From NCBI GenBank assembly GCA_964423645.1, contig CAYRFE010000010.1:1-64000 (forward strand): a stretch of DNA of 64,000 nucleotides. Direction: 5' to 3'. Position 1 is the first letter of the stretch. Every line of letters starts with the position of its first letter. A model generated the notes under the pieces. It was given only the letters and a program-made list of their open reading frames with translations. It made no database searches and was not told the origin of the DNA. The position numbers and the translations under genes are program-made. This document shows positions 43,638 to 52,919 of the stretch, piece by piece. This stretch comes from CAYRFE01 sp964423645 [NCBI: uncultured bacterium] (GTDB taxonomy: Bacteria; Macinerneyibacteriota; Macinerneyibacteria; Macinerneyibacteriales).

Positions 43638-44873
43638 TTAAGAATTCTGCAACTCGCGCATCACCGCTAAAAACTTTTCCGCAAGAATACTATATTCATG
43701 ATGAAGGGTAACATATTTTTTCCCTGAATTCCCCATGACCACACGCTGCGCATCAGTATATTGCGCAAGCTTATGAATAGCATCCATTAATGATCCGATA
43801 TCTTCGGGAGGAATTGATAGCCCGCAACCTGCCTCGCGCACATCGTCATTACCTGCATCAACGGCATGGATTATCGGTTTACCGGACATCATATAATCAA
43901 TCAACTTATTGGGTGAAATTCCGTATCGGTATAAAGGCGAATGCTTCCAACCAATATACAAGGCATCCATGGATGAAAGCAGATAGGGAATAGCTTTTTT
44001 AGGCACTGCATCCAGAAACAAAATATTGTCGGCATGATCGGCCTCACGCTGAAGGCGTTCTTTTTCCTGACCATGTCCGACCAACACAAAACCGATCTCG
44101 GGCATTCTCAGGGCGGCTTGAATAAAAGTATCCAAAGCATTTGCAACGCCGTGTTGGCCTGCATACCCGACAACAAATCGATTTTTTCGCCATTTTTTGT
44201 AGCACACGACCATTTCTTCCGACAATGCAGCAGTGTCTTCGACCCAATCGCCACTATTTATACCATTTGGAATAATGTGCAGTTTGTGTAACGCAAGGCC
44301 GTGTTTTTCAACATGTTCATGCACTTTCGGTAAGATCGAAACAACTGCATCTGCATGCGCATAGGCATAATTTTCGGCATGTTGGCAAAGTATCATAAAA
44401 GGATGGTATGGAGACATTTTGCCGACCTCTATGGGTGATAACGGCCACAGATCATGCAATTCAAAAATCAATTTCGCATGAGACAAATGTGAGATGTGAT
44501 GTGCAACATAGATATCCATGGGATATGTGCTGGAAGCAATGACCATATCCGGTTTGAATTCACGTATTATTTGTGCGGATAACCTGCGAAGTTTGAATAA
44601 AAAAGTGAAAATATTACGCACCCTACCGATACCGTTACCGGTATATGAAGGCGTATGAATCCAGTCATACTCTATAGAATCAATGATTTCCCGTGAACAC
44701 AGTTTGGTTGTGGTATCAATAGACGGCTGATGCGCACGATAATGGGAATATGATGCGGCGATTATTCGTACGGCATGACCGGCATGTACCCATTGACGCG
44801 CTAAATAGTACGGACGATGCTCCATCCCTAATGACGGGGTTCCTGCATAGTGTTCAATATACAGAATATTCAC
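43638..44873 (-). CDS. family 4 glycosyltransferase (WbuB-like)
   Basis: 411 residues, GT-B. It starts MNILYIEHYAGTPSLGMEHRPYYLARQW, a pattern of WbuB/L-fucosamine-type transferases. The acceptor half has FELHDLWPLSPIEVG; the donor half has VGYAGQHGVANALDTFIQAA, FVLVGHGQEKERL, and SPNKLIDYMMSGKPIIHAVDAGNDDVREAGCGLSI. It follows the GNAT gene by 27 nt in one unit. Element R8 lies right after its stop and may act as its transcript end. Confidence 0.9.
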   Translation of the reverse strand: MNILYIEHYAGTPSLGMEHRPYYLARQWVHAGHAVRIIAASYSHYRAHQPSIDTTTKLCSREIIDSIEYDWIHTPSYTGNGIGRVRNIFTFLFKLRRLSAQIIREFKPDMVIASSTYPMDIYVAHHISHLSHAKLIFELHDLWPLSPIEVGKMSPYHPFMILCQHAENYAYAHADAVVSILPKVHEHVEKHGLALHKLHIIPNGINSGDWVEDTAALSEEMVVCYKKWRKNRFVVGYAGQHGVANALDTFIQAALRMPEIGFVLVGHGQEKERLQREADHADNILFLDAVPKKAIPYLLSSMDALYIGWKHSPLYRYGISPNKLIDYMMSGKPIIHAVDAGNDDVREAGCGLSIPPEDIGSLMDAIHKLAQYTDAQRVVMGNSGKKYVTLHHEYSILAEKFLAVMRELQNS

Positions 44874-44900
44874 TGATTCACCTCGGTGTTCACATTATAT

Positions 44901-45506
44901 TCATATTGACTTAATAAAAGTTATCTCTTTATCAGATGCACGTTGAGCTGAAAACCCCAGCTTTTCGTAAAATCTGACGCCGCGCGTATTATAATTTTTA
45001 ACTGATAACACGTATACGTGCTTATTGTGTTTAAGAAGTATCTTCTCAAATTCGCGCACCATTTCAGCGGCTCTTCCCCCGCCTTGATAATCCGGATGCA
45101 TACAAATAGACAACAAAGTTGCCTCTTTCGGGTCCACCGCAGAAACAGGTGAAGGTTTTTGTCTTTTAAAAAAAGATCGTGTTTTTAGAAAAACTCGGCG
45201 ATAGGCTTCTTTATTGAAAATTGCACATAAATATATCATTCGAATCGCCAAAAAAAACTTATTTTTTTTCTCAAAATCAGCTCGAGCGTGCGAACCGGTA
45301 AAATACCCCATAACAAATCCGACAATGCGATCTTTTTCAACCGCCACGATAAATAACTCATTATTCTCAATCATAAACTGCTCGTAATAACGATACAATA
45401 ACGTTTTTCCCAAAGAGGTAAGAAAATATCCTTGAAAACACTCACAGTGAACTGATACGATATTCGAAAGATCAGCAAATGTAGCGACTCTGTAATTCAC
45501 GTGCAT
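44901..45506 (-). CDS. GNAT-family N-acetyltransferase
   Basis: 201 residues. Acetyl-CoA site LLSICMHPDYQGGGRAAEMVREFE (about 130-153) and the C-terminal NTRGVRFYEKLGF. It opens with VATFADLSNIVSVHCECFQGYFLTSLG, an N-terminus I recall in GNATs of polysaccharide loci. It might acetylate the amino sugar made by the aminotransferase at 45760. Equally, it could be a general GNAT. AAGGAG before the ATG; own promoter; divergent from the DegT gene. Confidence 0.82.
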   Translation of the reverse strand: MHVNYRVATFADLSNIVSVHCECFQGYFLTSLGKTLLYRYYEQFMIENNELFIVAVEKDRIVGFVMGYFTGSHARADFEKKNKFFLAIRMIYLCAIFNKEAYRRVFLKTRSFFKRQKPSPVSAVDPKEATLLSICMHPDYQGGGRAAEMVREFEKILLKHNKHVYVLSVKNYNTRGVRFYEKLGFSAQRASDKEITFIKSI

Positions 45507-45575
45507 GTATGCTCTCCTTCATGAGTGAATGATTCTCCCGTTATAAAGAAACATATACTGTTCATCATACGCAGT

Positions 45576-45604
45576 ATTGTATAAGACGTGCAAAACTTTG
45601 TCAA
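45576..45604 (-). promoter_or_regulatory. promoter of the GNAT-GT4 unit
   Basis: Minus strand TTGACA (45604-45599), 17-nt spacer, TACAAT (45581-45576). Near-consensus. Confidence 0.75.
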
Positions 45605-45693
45605 GAAGTATGAAAATTTACACAAACGCGATTTTTTAAAACCTTTTATCGGATATTACGTCGTTTTTTTGTCACGTTGCCGCACAAAGTTTC

Positions 45694-45722
45694 TTGAATT
45701 CTTTCATCAAATGGCATACAAT
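45694..45722 (+). promoter_or_regulatory. promoter of the DegT-PglC-PglF unit
   Basis: TTGAAT (45694-45699), 17-nt spacer, TACAAT (45717-45722). CGGAGG follows 25 nt later, before ATG 45760. Confidence 0.66.
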
Positions 45723-45759
45723 CACAGCGGACGACAGGTCCTTAAAACGGAGGCAATTT

Positions 45760-46929
45760 ATGACACTCAAAAAAAGAGACACATTTCTCCCGTATGCCTT
45801 GCCATATATGGACGAAAATGAGATCAATGAGGTAATCGACACCATTAAGTCGTGCTGGATTTCAAAAGGTCCAAAAACAATGGAATTTGAACGTCAATTT
45901 GCCGATTATATCGGCGTAAAACACGCTATCGCCATGAATTCTTGTACAGCCGCCTTGCATATTGCCCTAGTGGCACGCGGCATTGGTGCGGGCGATGAGG
46001 TCATAACCACACCGTTCACCTTTGTTTCATCCGCGAATATCATTATTCATGCAGGTGCAAAACCGGTTTTTGTCGATATCGATCCTGCCACATTCACGCT
46101 GTACCCGCAAAAGATCGAGGCTGCCATCACACCGCAGACAAAAGCGATCATACCGGTACATTATGCCGGGCATGCGTGCGATCTTGATCCGATTCGTGCT
46201 ATAGCCAAAAAACACGGATTATTTTTATTGGAAGATGCAGCGCACGCCGTTGAAACCCGATATAAAGGCGCATTGATCGGCAATGGGGCTGATGCGACTG
46301 CATTTAGTTTTTATGCAACAAAAAATCTTGCGACCGGAGAAGGCGGTATGCTTACGACCGATGATGATGCGTTTGCCGAGAAAGCGCGGATTTACAGTTT
46401 ACACGGTATGAGCAGAAATGCATGGAACCGTTATTCAAAAGGCGGCTCATGGTTCTACGAAGTGTTATATCCGGGGTATAAATACAATATGACCGATATT
46501 CAGGCTGCCATGGGAATTCATCAATTACGGAAACTGCCTATTATGCAGGGTATCCGCAATAAAATTGCTTCACGCTACAATGAATCGTTCGGTGTTATGC
46601 CGGAGTTGGAAATCCCCGCATCGCTTTCATATACCACGCATGCATGGCATTTATATCCGTTACGCGTGAATGCCGAAAAAAGCGCCGTTGACCGCAACAC
46701 ATTGATCGATATGCTGACAGAACGCAACATCGGCACAAGCGTTCACTTTATACCTGTTCACCTTCATCCGTATTATCGCGACACGTTTGGATACAAGCGC
46801 GGAGATTTCCCCGTTGCAGAACGTGAGTTTGATAAAGTATTGTCGTTACCGTTATACCCATCAATGACCGACGATGATGTAGCGTATGTGATAGATGCTG
46901 TCCAATCGATAGTTCGAGGTGAGAAATAA
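45760..46929 (+). CDS. DegT/DnrJ/EryC1-family sugar aminotransferase (PglE/PseC-like)
   Basis: 389 residues. MNSCTAALHIALVARGIGAGDEV (59-81), DAAHA (159-163), the PLP lysine in FYATKNLATGEGG (Lys188), and FIPVHLHPYY. It converts a 4-keto nucleotide sugar to the 4-amino form with glutamate. The start at 45760 has CGGAGG at 7 nt; an earlier in-frame ATG lies in the promoter. Downstream are the lipid-carrier transferase (5 nt) and the dehydratase that would make its substrate, so a UDP-4-amino-sugar is expected. Confidence 0.9.
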   Translation: MTLKKRDTFLPYALPYMDENEINEVIDTIKSCWISKGPKTMEFERQFADYIGVKHAIAMNSCTAALHIALVARGIGAGDEVITTPFTFVSSANIIIHAGAKPVFVDIDPATFTLYPQKIEAAITPQTKAIIPVHYAGHACDLDPIRAIAKKHGLFLLEDAAHAVETRYKGALIGNGADATAFSFYATKNLATGEGGMLTTDDDAFAEKARIYSLHGMSRNAWNRYSKGGSWFYEVLYPGYKYNMTDIQAAMGIHQLRKLPIMQGIRNKIASRYNESFGVMPELEIPASLSYTTHAWHLYPLRVNAEKSAVDRNTLIDMLTERNIGTSVHFIPVHLHPYYRDTFGYKRGDFPVAEREFDKVLSLPLYPSMTDDDVAYVIDAVQSIVRGEK

Positions 46930-46934
46930 CCATT

Positions 46935-47546
46935 ATGCCTTCTAATACGACGCTTTGTTTTAAACGGGCCTTTGATTGTTGCGTATCTTTTCTCGCGATC
47001 ATCTTTTTTTCCCCGCTTCTTGTGATCACCGGTATAGCAGTTGCCCTCACATCGAAGGGGCCGGTGTTTTTTACTCAAATTCGTGTAGGAAAAATGGGGG
47101 AGCATTTCAAGATATTAAAATTCCGCACAATGGTACAAAATGCCGAAAAGATCGGTAAACAGATCACGGTTGGTAATGATTCGCGCGTCACCGGGATCGG
47201 AGCGATCCTTCGCGCGTCAAAACTTGACGAACTCCCGCAGTTGTTTAATATTTTTATCGGTCATATGAGTTTTGTCGGCCCAAGGCCTGAAGTGCCGCGA
47301 TATGTCGCATTATATACGGACGAGCAACGTTCTGTTCTGTCTGTGAAACCGGGGCTTACTGACATTGCGTCAATAACCTATCGGCATGAAAGCGAACTGC
47401 TTGCTGAATCCTCTGATCCCGAATACACGTATATACATGAAATAATGCCACGCAAAATTGAGCTTAATCAAAACTATATCGCGACAATGTCCATTTTTAA
47501 TGATATCATCCTTCTGCTGAAAACGGTGTGGGCAGTGCTCCACTAG
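46935..47546 (+). CDS. undecaprenyl-phosphate sugar phosphotransferase, short PglC-like
   Basis: 203 residues, the minimal phosphoglycosyl transferase: re-entrant helix KRAFDCCVSFLAIIFFSPLLV (9-29), FFTQIRVGKMGEHFKILKFRTM, KLDELPQLFNI (the catalytic Asp-Glu pair), MSFVGPRPEVPRY. It transfers an amino-sugar phosphate to undecaprenyl phosphate. It is the second initiating transferase of the locus. It is packed between DegT (5 nt) and the dehydratase (7 nt). Confidence 0.9.
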   Translation: MPSNTTLCFKRAFDCCVSFLAIIFFSPLLVITGIAVALTSKGPVFFTQIRVGKMGEHFKILKFRTMVQNAEKIGKQITVGNDSRVTGIGAILRASKLDELPQLFNIFIGHMSFVGPRPEVPRYVALYTDEQRSVLSVKPGLTDIASITYRHESELLAESSDPEYTYIHEIMPRKIELNQNYIATMSIFNDIILLLKTVWAVLH

Positions 47547-47553
47547 GAGAAAC

Positions 47554-49398
47554 ATGAAACGTATCGCAAAAAGTTCATTCCTTCCCGTTATTGATGTGAT
47601 ATTGATCAATATCGCATTTTTTGCCGCATTACTTATTCGTTACGACGGGCGTTTTTCAACAATTCACACGCAATATATTGAAGCATATACAACTGTCACC
47701 TTTTTTATCATCTTAATTTGCACAAAACTGCTCACTTTCGCTTTTTTTCGCTTATATAATAGCCTTTGGAAATATGCAAGTATTGAAGAAGGAATGCGTA
47801 TTATCGCTGCTGTTATTGTAGGAAATCTCTTTTTTATCAGCAGTTTATATCTGCTCCAGATACATTTTCCACGGAGCGTTTATCTTTTAACACCGATCTT
47901 TGATATCATTTTTATCGGCGGTGTACGCTTCAATTACCGTATGTTACGACATCTTCATACAAAAACATTTAAGAAAAAAAATCCCGAACGAAAGAATGTC
48001 TGTATAATCGGAGGTGGCGAAGCAGGTGCGATGGTCATTCGGGAGATTCGTAACCATGTCAACTTGAATATGTCTCCGACAGCGATCATAGACGATGACA
48101 AAAAAAAGCACGGGCAACAGATCAACGGCATACCCATCGTGGGAGGACGTGATACAATCAACGAAACAGTGACACGATACGGGATCGATATAATTATCAT
48201 CGCGGTACCCTCTGCCCCCCCGCTCGAGATTCGACATTTGATCGAATTATGTAACACAACATCATGTAAAATCAAAATTCTCCCCGGTATATATGAGATC
48301 ATAACAGGGGATGTCTCTTTCGATCAAATTCGCGACGTACAAATCGAAGACCTTTTGGGACGTGCCCCTGTTGTGTTGGACAATGACGAACTTGAAGCAT
48401 TTCTATCAAATAAAAGAATTTGCGTTACCGGGGGTGGGGGATCGATCGGCGCTGAGTTGTGCCGGCAAATTGCTCGTTTTCATCCTGAGGAGATCATCAT
48501 ACTTGATTCATATGAGAACAGCGCTTATGATCTTGAAAACGAACTTAAAAGAACATTTCCTGCACTTCATTTATCTGTGGTGATCGCTTCCGTTCGCGAT
48601 AAAGAGCGTATGATTTCGGTCTTTACCGCACTCAAACCACACGTGGTCTTTCATGCTGCCGCTCACAAACACGTTCCCCTTATGGAGCACAATCCGTCAG
48701 AAGCAATAAAGAACAATGTTTTCGGCACTATCAATACGATCGAGGCGGCAGTCGCGGTCAATACGGAAAAATTTGTACTCATTTCTACTGACAAAGCGGT
48801 GAACCCCACTAATGTAATGGGCACCACAAAGCGAATATGTGAAATGGCAGTACAGGCATACAACGGAAAAAGCTCAACCGAATTTGTCGCGGTCCGGTTC
48901 GGAAATGTCTTAGGAAGTAACGGAAGCGTGATCCCGTTGTTTAAACGCCAGATCGAAACAGGCGGCCCTATCACCGTTACTCATCCTGATATTATTCGGT
49001 ATTTCATGACTATTCCGGAAGCGGCACAACTCGTACTGCAAGCCGGAGCTATGGCGCAAGGCGGAGAAGTATTTATTCTCGATATGGGTGAACCTGTTAA
49101 AATCGTTGATCTCGCACGAAATTTGATAAAACTCTCAGGGCTTGAACCCGACATTGATATTCGTATCGAATTTACAGGGTTACGACCGGGGGAAAAGTTA
49201 TATGAAGAACTACTTCTTGCAGAAGAAGGAATTGAAAAAACACGTATCGATAAGATTTTTATCGGAAATCAGATCGCACCTGATTATCAACAATTCCATG
49301 CACATTTAGCCAATTTATCGACAATAGTAAATGCCGATACCGAGACCATCATACAAACATTACAAGAAATTGTTCCGACCTATACACCGAAAAAGTAA
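47554..49398 (+). CDS. membrane NDP-sugar 4,6-dehydratase (PglF/WbpM/CapD-like)
   Basis: 614 residues. Four N-terminal membrane helices (about 8-125); first Rossmann domain with CIIGGGEAGAMVIREI (150-165); second, catalytic SDR domain with VTGGGGSIGAELCRQI (291-306), FHAAAHKHVPLME, the active-site stretch STDKAVNPTNVMGTTKR and RFGNVLGSNGSVIP. It dehydrates UDP-GlcNAc to the 4-keto-6-deoxy sugar used by the DegT enzyme. The gene order DegT-PglC-PglF points to a bacillosamine-like or related first sugar. No PglD-type acetyltransferase is present. Confidence 0.92.
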   Translation: MKRIAKSSFLPVIDVILINIAFFAALLIRYDGRFSTIHTQYIEAYTTVTFFIILICTKLLTFAFFRLYNSLWKYASIEEGMRIIAAVIVGNLFFISSLYLLQIHFPRSVYLLTPIFDIIFIGGVRFNYRMLRHLHTKTFKKKNPERKNVCIIGGGEAGAMVIREIRNHVNLNMSPTAIIDDDKKKHGQQINGIPIVGGRDTINETVTRYGIDIIIIAVPSAPPLEIRHLIELCNTTSCKIKILPGIYEIITGDVSFDQIRDVQIEDLLGRAPVVLDNDELEAFLSNKRICVTGGGGSIGAELCRQIARFHPEEIIILDSYENSAYDLENELKRTFPALHLSVVIASVRDKERMISVFTALKPHVVFHAAAHKHVPLMEHNPSEAIKNNVFGTINTIEAAVAVNTEKFVLISTDKAVNPTNVMGTTKRICEMAVQAYNGKSSTEFVAVRFGNVLGSNGSVIPLFKRQIETGGPITVTHPDIIRYFMTIPEAAQLVLQAGAMAQGGEVFILDMGEPVKIVDLARNLIKLSGLEPDIDIRIEFTGLRPGEKLYEELLLAEEGIEKTRIDKIFIGNQIAPDYQQFHAHLANLSTIVNADTETIIQTLQEIVPTYTPKK

Positions 49399-49467
49399 TT
49401 AAGAATCGGTCTGACTCCCACACAATATACTGAGAGATCATATTCTCTCGTTATAAAAAACAATATC

Positions 49468-49496
49468 TTGCCTAAAAGCATTTTTCAGGATATACT
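49468..49496 (+). promoter_or_regulatory. promoter of the amidohydrolase gene, near-leaderless
   Basis: TTGCCT (49468-49473), 17-nt spacer, TATACT (49491-49496). +1 predicted near 49503, four bases before ATG 49507. No ribosome site. A weak GAGAGA/TCTCTC stem at 49432-49449 precedes it. Confidence 0.55.
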
Positions 49497-49506
49497 CTCT
49501 TTCGTT

Positions 49507-50982
49507 ATGGCAAAAATTCACTATACAAATGGTCACGTATACACCGCATCACGCGGTTTTATTAAAGATTTTTATGTTCATGATGGTGTATTCTCATCTT
49601 CTCCCGTCGGCACTGCGAAAACGATTGATCTGCGCGGTGCTACCGTTGTTCCCGGCTTTATCGACTCGCATACGCATATTTTATCTGCGGGATTGAATAC
49701 ACTTGGACTTGATTGTCGTCCCTTCACCACGTTAAGTGATCTTTTAGGGGAAATTGCTGACTATTGCTCCGCACATGCCCACAACAGTGTCTTATTTGCA
49801 TATGGATTTGATGAATCAGTGTTGAGTGAAAAGCGCTTTCCTACGCCGGAAGAGTTACGTGATGTTACCGGAACCTTGCCGTTTTTCATCAAACGTGTCG
49901 ATATGCATTCGATGATGGTAAATACTACATTTGAACGTGAATATAACGTCAAATCAGACAACGGTATCATTCGCGGCTTAGAATATGATGCTGTTATCGT
50001 TAAAACCCAAAAACGATTTTCCGACAGTGAACGATATGAAGCCCTTCGCGTTATGGAGAAAAAAGCATATGCCGCAGGAATCACCGCGCTTCACACTATG
50101 GAAGGATACTTGGATGATTATACAGCGATTGACTTTCATCTCAAATATCGCGGAACTCCGGGTATCGACTATATTGTATATCCCCAAGTAATGAATGTCG
50201 CCGGAATGAAAACCCGTGGATTCGATCGAATAGGCGGATGTATTCTTCTTGACGGCTCACTTGGCTCACGTACCGCAGCGATCACAGGGGACTATTCAGA
50301 CGATCCCGGAAACAATGGGCGTTTATATCTAAACGATGATGAACTGTATACATTTGCTGAAGAAGCGCATCTCGAAGGTATGCAATTAAGTTTTCATGCA
50401 ATCGGTGACCGCGCGGTGCATCAAATTGCGAATGTGTATGAAAAATTATTGTCACGACATCCGCGTGCCGACCATCGTCACCGTATTGAACATGCAATTC
50501 TTATTCAAGATAAGGACTTTGAGCGCTTGGCTCGACTGGGAATTTGGCTCGACTATCAACCGATTTTTGAATATTTGTGGGGAGGCTTTAATAAACTTTA
50601 TCATGCTCGAGTGGGAGACGCGCGTGTCCCCTTACTCCATAGATTACGTACGACACAATGTTTCGAAATACCTTTTGCATTCGGGTCTGATTGCGATGTT
50701 ACCGTGCTTAATCCGCTTGCCGGTATTCACGGAGCCGTTAATCGAGAAATAACCGAAGAAGCGATAACGGTAGAATCGGCGGTGAACGCATTTACTATAG
50801 ACGCAGCAAAGATCGGATTTGGCGAATCCGCCTTAGGGTCAATCGATGATGGAAAATATGCCGACTTTACACTGCTTGAACGAGATATCTTTTCAAATCC
50901 AGCGACCATTAAAGACTGCTCCATTAGCGCCGTATATAAAAAAGGTGAATGCGTATTCGGTTGTATTGACACGATAGTATAA
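49507..50982 (+). CDS. amidohydrolase, YtcJ-like (amidohydrolase_3)
   Basis: 491 residues. Metal-binding VPGFIDSHTHIL near 52-63, then LHTMEG, the GSLGSRTAAITGDYSD segment, HAIGDRAVHQI, HRIEHA and FGSDCDVTVLNPLAG near the third metal-binding Asp. YtcJ-type enzymes hydrolyse N-acyl or cyclic amide substrates, mostly unknown. The start at 49507 is chosen because the earlier TTG at 49468 is the -35 box. A PepV-like dipeptidase begins 23 nt later with its own GGAGG, so both may act on peptide or amide scavenging. Confidence 0.85.
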   Translation: MAKIHYTNGHVYTASRGFIKDFYVHDGVFSSSPVGTAKTIDLRGATVVPGFIDSHTHILSAGLNTLGLDCRPFTTLSDLLGEIADYCSAHAHNSVLFAYGFDESVLSEKRFPTPEELRDVTGTLPFFIKRVDMHSMMVNTTFEREYNVKSDNGIIRGLEYDAVIVKTQKRFSDSERYEALRVMEKKAYAAGITALHTMEGYLDDYTAIDFHLKYRGTPGIDYIVYPQVMNVAGMKTRGFDRIGGCILLDGSLGSRTAAITGDYSDDPGNNGRLYLNDDELYTFAEEAHLEGMQLSFHAIGDRAVHQIANVYEKLLSRHPRADHRHRIEHAILIQDKDFERLARLGIWLDYQPIFEYLWGGFNKLYHARVGDARVPLLHRLRTTQCFEIPFAFGSDCDVTVLNPLAGIHGAVNREITEEAITVESAVNAFTIDAAKIGFGESALGSIDDGKYADFTLLERDIFSNPATIKDCSISAVYKKGECVFGCIDTIV

Positions 50983-51005
50983 CACATATTAACGGAGGTA
51001 TTCGT

Positions 51006-52322
51006 ATGCAACAATGGTTTAATACCCATAAACAAGAAATTTTTGATGACCTCAAAGGTCTTATCGCTATTCAGAGCTTAGAATCTCCAGAAAAACCCGG
51101 CGCACCGTTTGGTGATAATGTTGCAAAAGCATTAAAATATTGTCTTGCCTTAAGCGAACAATTCGGTTTTAAAGCGATCAATCTTGATGAAAAAGTAGGC
51201 TACGCTGAATGGGGTGAAGGAGAAAAAACATTTGCGATCCTTGCGCACGTTGATATTGTTCCGGAAGGTACCGGGTGGACCACAGACCCGTTAATCCTTG
51301 CTGAGCGCGACGGCAAATGGTTTGCTCGCGGTGTGTTGGATGATAAAGGTCCATGCATTGCCGCACTTTATGTAATGCGTTATTTAAAGGAAATCGGTAT
51401 AATCCCCTCCATGAAAGTACGCTTAATTTTCGGTACAAACGAAGAGACCGGCATGGAATGCATCAAACACTACCTTTCCTGTGAACCGATGCCGGATTAT
51501 GGGATCACGCCTGACGCAAGCTTTCCGCTTATATACGCCGAAAAAGGGATCACCAGTTATGAATTTTTGCGTACGGACAAACACCCGGATATAATATCGC
51601 TGAAAGGCGGAACAGCAGCCAATATGGTTCCGGCGTATGCCGAAGCAGTGATAAAAGGGAATTATACGTTCAAACCTGCAGAATCCGTAACTATCACCAC
51701 GCAACCTGACGGTACGTTTAAAATCAGTGCAACAGGGAAATCCGCTCATGCCAGTTTGCCTGGACACGGAGTGAATGCGATATCCATTCTTTTGATGTAT
51801 TTATCTGATTATATCGAATCACCATTCATTAACTTTTACTACGATCGAATCGGTATGGATTATTATGGCGAAAAAATAGGGGTTGCATTTGAAGACGAAA
51901 GCGGTAAATTAACATTGAACACCGGGGTATTAAGCGATGACGGTATAATCGTGAATATACGATATCCGGTTACGTTTAACAATTCCACCATTGAACGACA
52001 ATTTTCTCATGCGATTTTACCATTTTCAGGGATGAAAGTTGAGTGTAAAGGTAATTCGCTCCCTCTCTATGTCCCCAAAGACAGCCTCTTGGTACAAAAA
52101 CTTCTTGCCGCCTATCAAAAAGTCACCGGCGACACCACAAGCGTTCCCCTTGCAATAGGCGGAGGTACGTATGCACGTGCATTAAAAAACGCAGTTGCAT
52201 TTGGTCCGGTTTTCCCCGGAGAAGAAGAAACAGCACATCAAAAAGATGAATATATATCTGTAGAAAGTTTCAAGAAAACAATGATTATTTATGCTGAAGC
52301 ATTGCAAAGTTTAGTAATCTGA
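51006..52322 (+). CDS. M20-family dipeptidase, PepV/Sapep-like
   Basis: 438 residues. Zinc ligands in AHVDIVPEGTGW (about 79-90), GVLDDKGPCIAALY (about 112-125) and the catalytic TNEETGMECIKHY region (about 143-155), then DASFPLIYAEKG; a large lid domain follows. It hydrolyses dipeptides, often Xaa-His or beta-Ala-containing. GGAGG lies 8 nt before the ATG. It shares a unit with the amidohydrolase and is followed by a cyclic-nucleotide-binding gene. Confidence 0.9.
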   Translation: MQQWFNTHKQEIFDDLKGLIAIQSLESPEKPGAPFGDNVAKALKYCLALSEQFGFKAINLDEKVGYAEWGEGEKTFAILAHVDIVPEGTGWTTDPLILAERDGKWFARGVLDDKGPCIAALYVMRYLKEIGIIPSMKVRLIFGTNEETGMECIKHYLSCEPMPDYGITPDASFPLIYAEKGITSYEFLRTDKHPDIISLKGGTAANMVPAYAEAVIKGNYTFKPAESVTITTQPDGTFKISATGKSAHASLPGHGVNAISILLMYLSDYIESPFINFYYDRIGMDYYGEKIGVAFEDESGKLTLNTGVLSDDGIIVNIRYPVTFNNSTIERQFSHAILPFSGMKVECKGNSLPLYVPKDSLLVQKLLAAYQKVTGDTTSVPLAIGGGTYARALKNAVAFGPVFPGEEETAHQKDEYISVESFKKTMIIYAEALQSLVI

Positions 52323-52338
52323 AAGGATGATCCAACGA

Positions 52339-52794
52339 ATGCGTGCCAATAACTATGTGAATGAAAATCTTTTTAAAGAATTTGAAAAGGTTGATTTTTT
52401 CAACTCGCTCAATTATGAAGATATTGAATGGATTCTCATGCGGGGTGATATGACAATTATTCCCCCGCATGTGCACCTTATTGAAGAAAATACATCAGGA
52501 AAAGATTTTTACATACTCCTTGATGGAGAAATGTCTGTGTATCAATCTGTTAATAATAAACGGATCGATATACTTACCCTTACCGCAGGAGCGATCATAG
52601 GTGAAATTGGCGCTCTTTTACATTTAAAACGAACCGCAACGGTTGAAGCCCTCACTGAATGCGTGGTCTTGCGTTATACGGATGCGCTTTTTTCTGAAAC
52701 TGAGCATATGAAACCGACTCTCGGAAATGCATTATACCGAAATGTAATCTCAATACTTATTCATCGATACGCGATCACCAAAAAAGATGAATGA
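52339..52794 (+). CDS. cyclic-nucleotide-binding domain protein
   Basis: 151 residues, almost entirely one cNMP-binding beta-roll: FFNSLNYEDIEWIL, DFYILLDGEMSVYQSV, the phosphate-cassette region GAIIGEIGALLHLKRTATVEALTECVVLRY. The cassette lacks the full canonical RxAT arrangement but keeps RTATV. No DNA-binding domain, so it is not a CRP-type activator; it may be a regulatory subunit. ATG 52339 is preferred to 52327 because AAAGGA is otherwise too close. It begins 17 nt after the peptidase stop. Confidence 0.82.
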   Translation: MRANNYVNENLFKEFEKVDFFNSLNYEDIEWILMRGDMTIIPPHVHLIEENTSGKDFYILLDGEMSVYQSVNNKRIDILTLTAGAIIGEIGALLHLKRTATVEALTECVVLRYTDALFSETEHMKPTLGNALYRNVISILIHRYAITKKDE

Positions 52795-52867
52795 ACAGTC
52801 GTTGTCAGCATACAACCGTACTATGTTCGATCTCAAAATTTAATTAATTTTTTATTGTTCGCCCCCC

Positions 52868-52896
52868 TTGCACAATGTGGTTTTTTTGTGTACTAT
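52868..52896 (+). promoter_or_regulatory. promoter of the PPi-PFK gene
   Basis: TTGCAC (52868-52873), 17-nt spacer, TACTAT (52891-52896), followed by AAGGAGG before ATG 52920. Confidence 0.68.
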
Positions 52897-52919
52897 CACT
52901 GTAGCACAAGGAGGACAAC

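Noticed and set aside
49432-49449. GAGAGA/TCTCTC hairpin as terminator of the PglF-like gene
   Set aside because: Stem of only six pairs and no U-run; too weak to list as a terminator.
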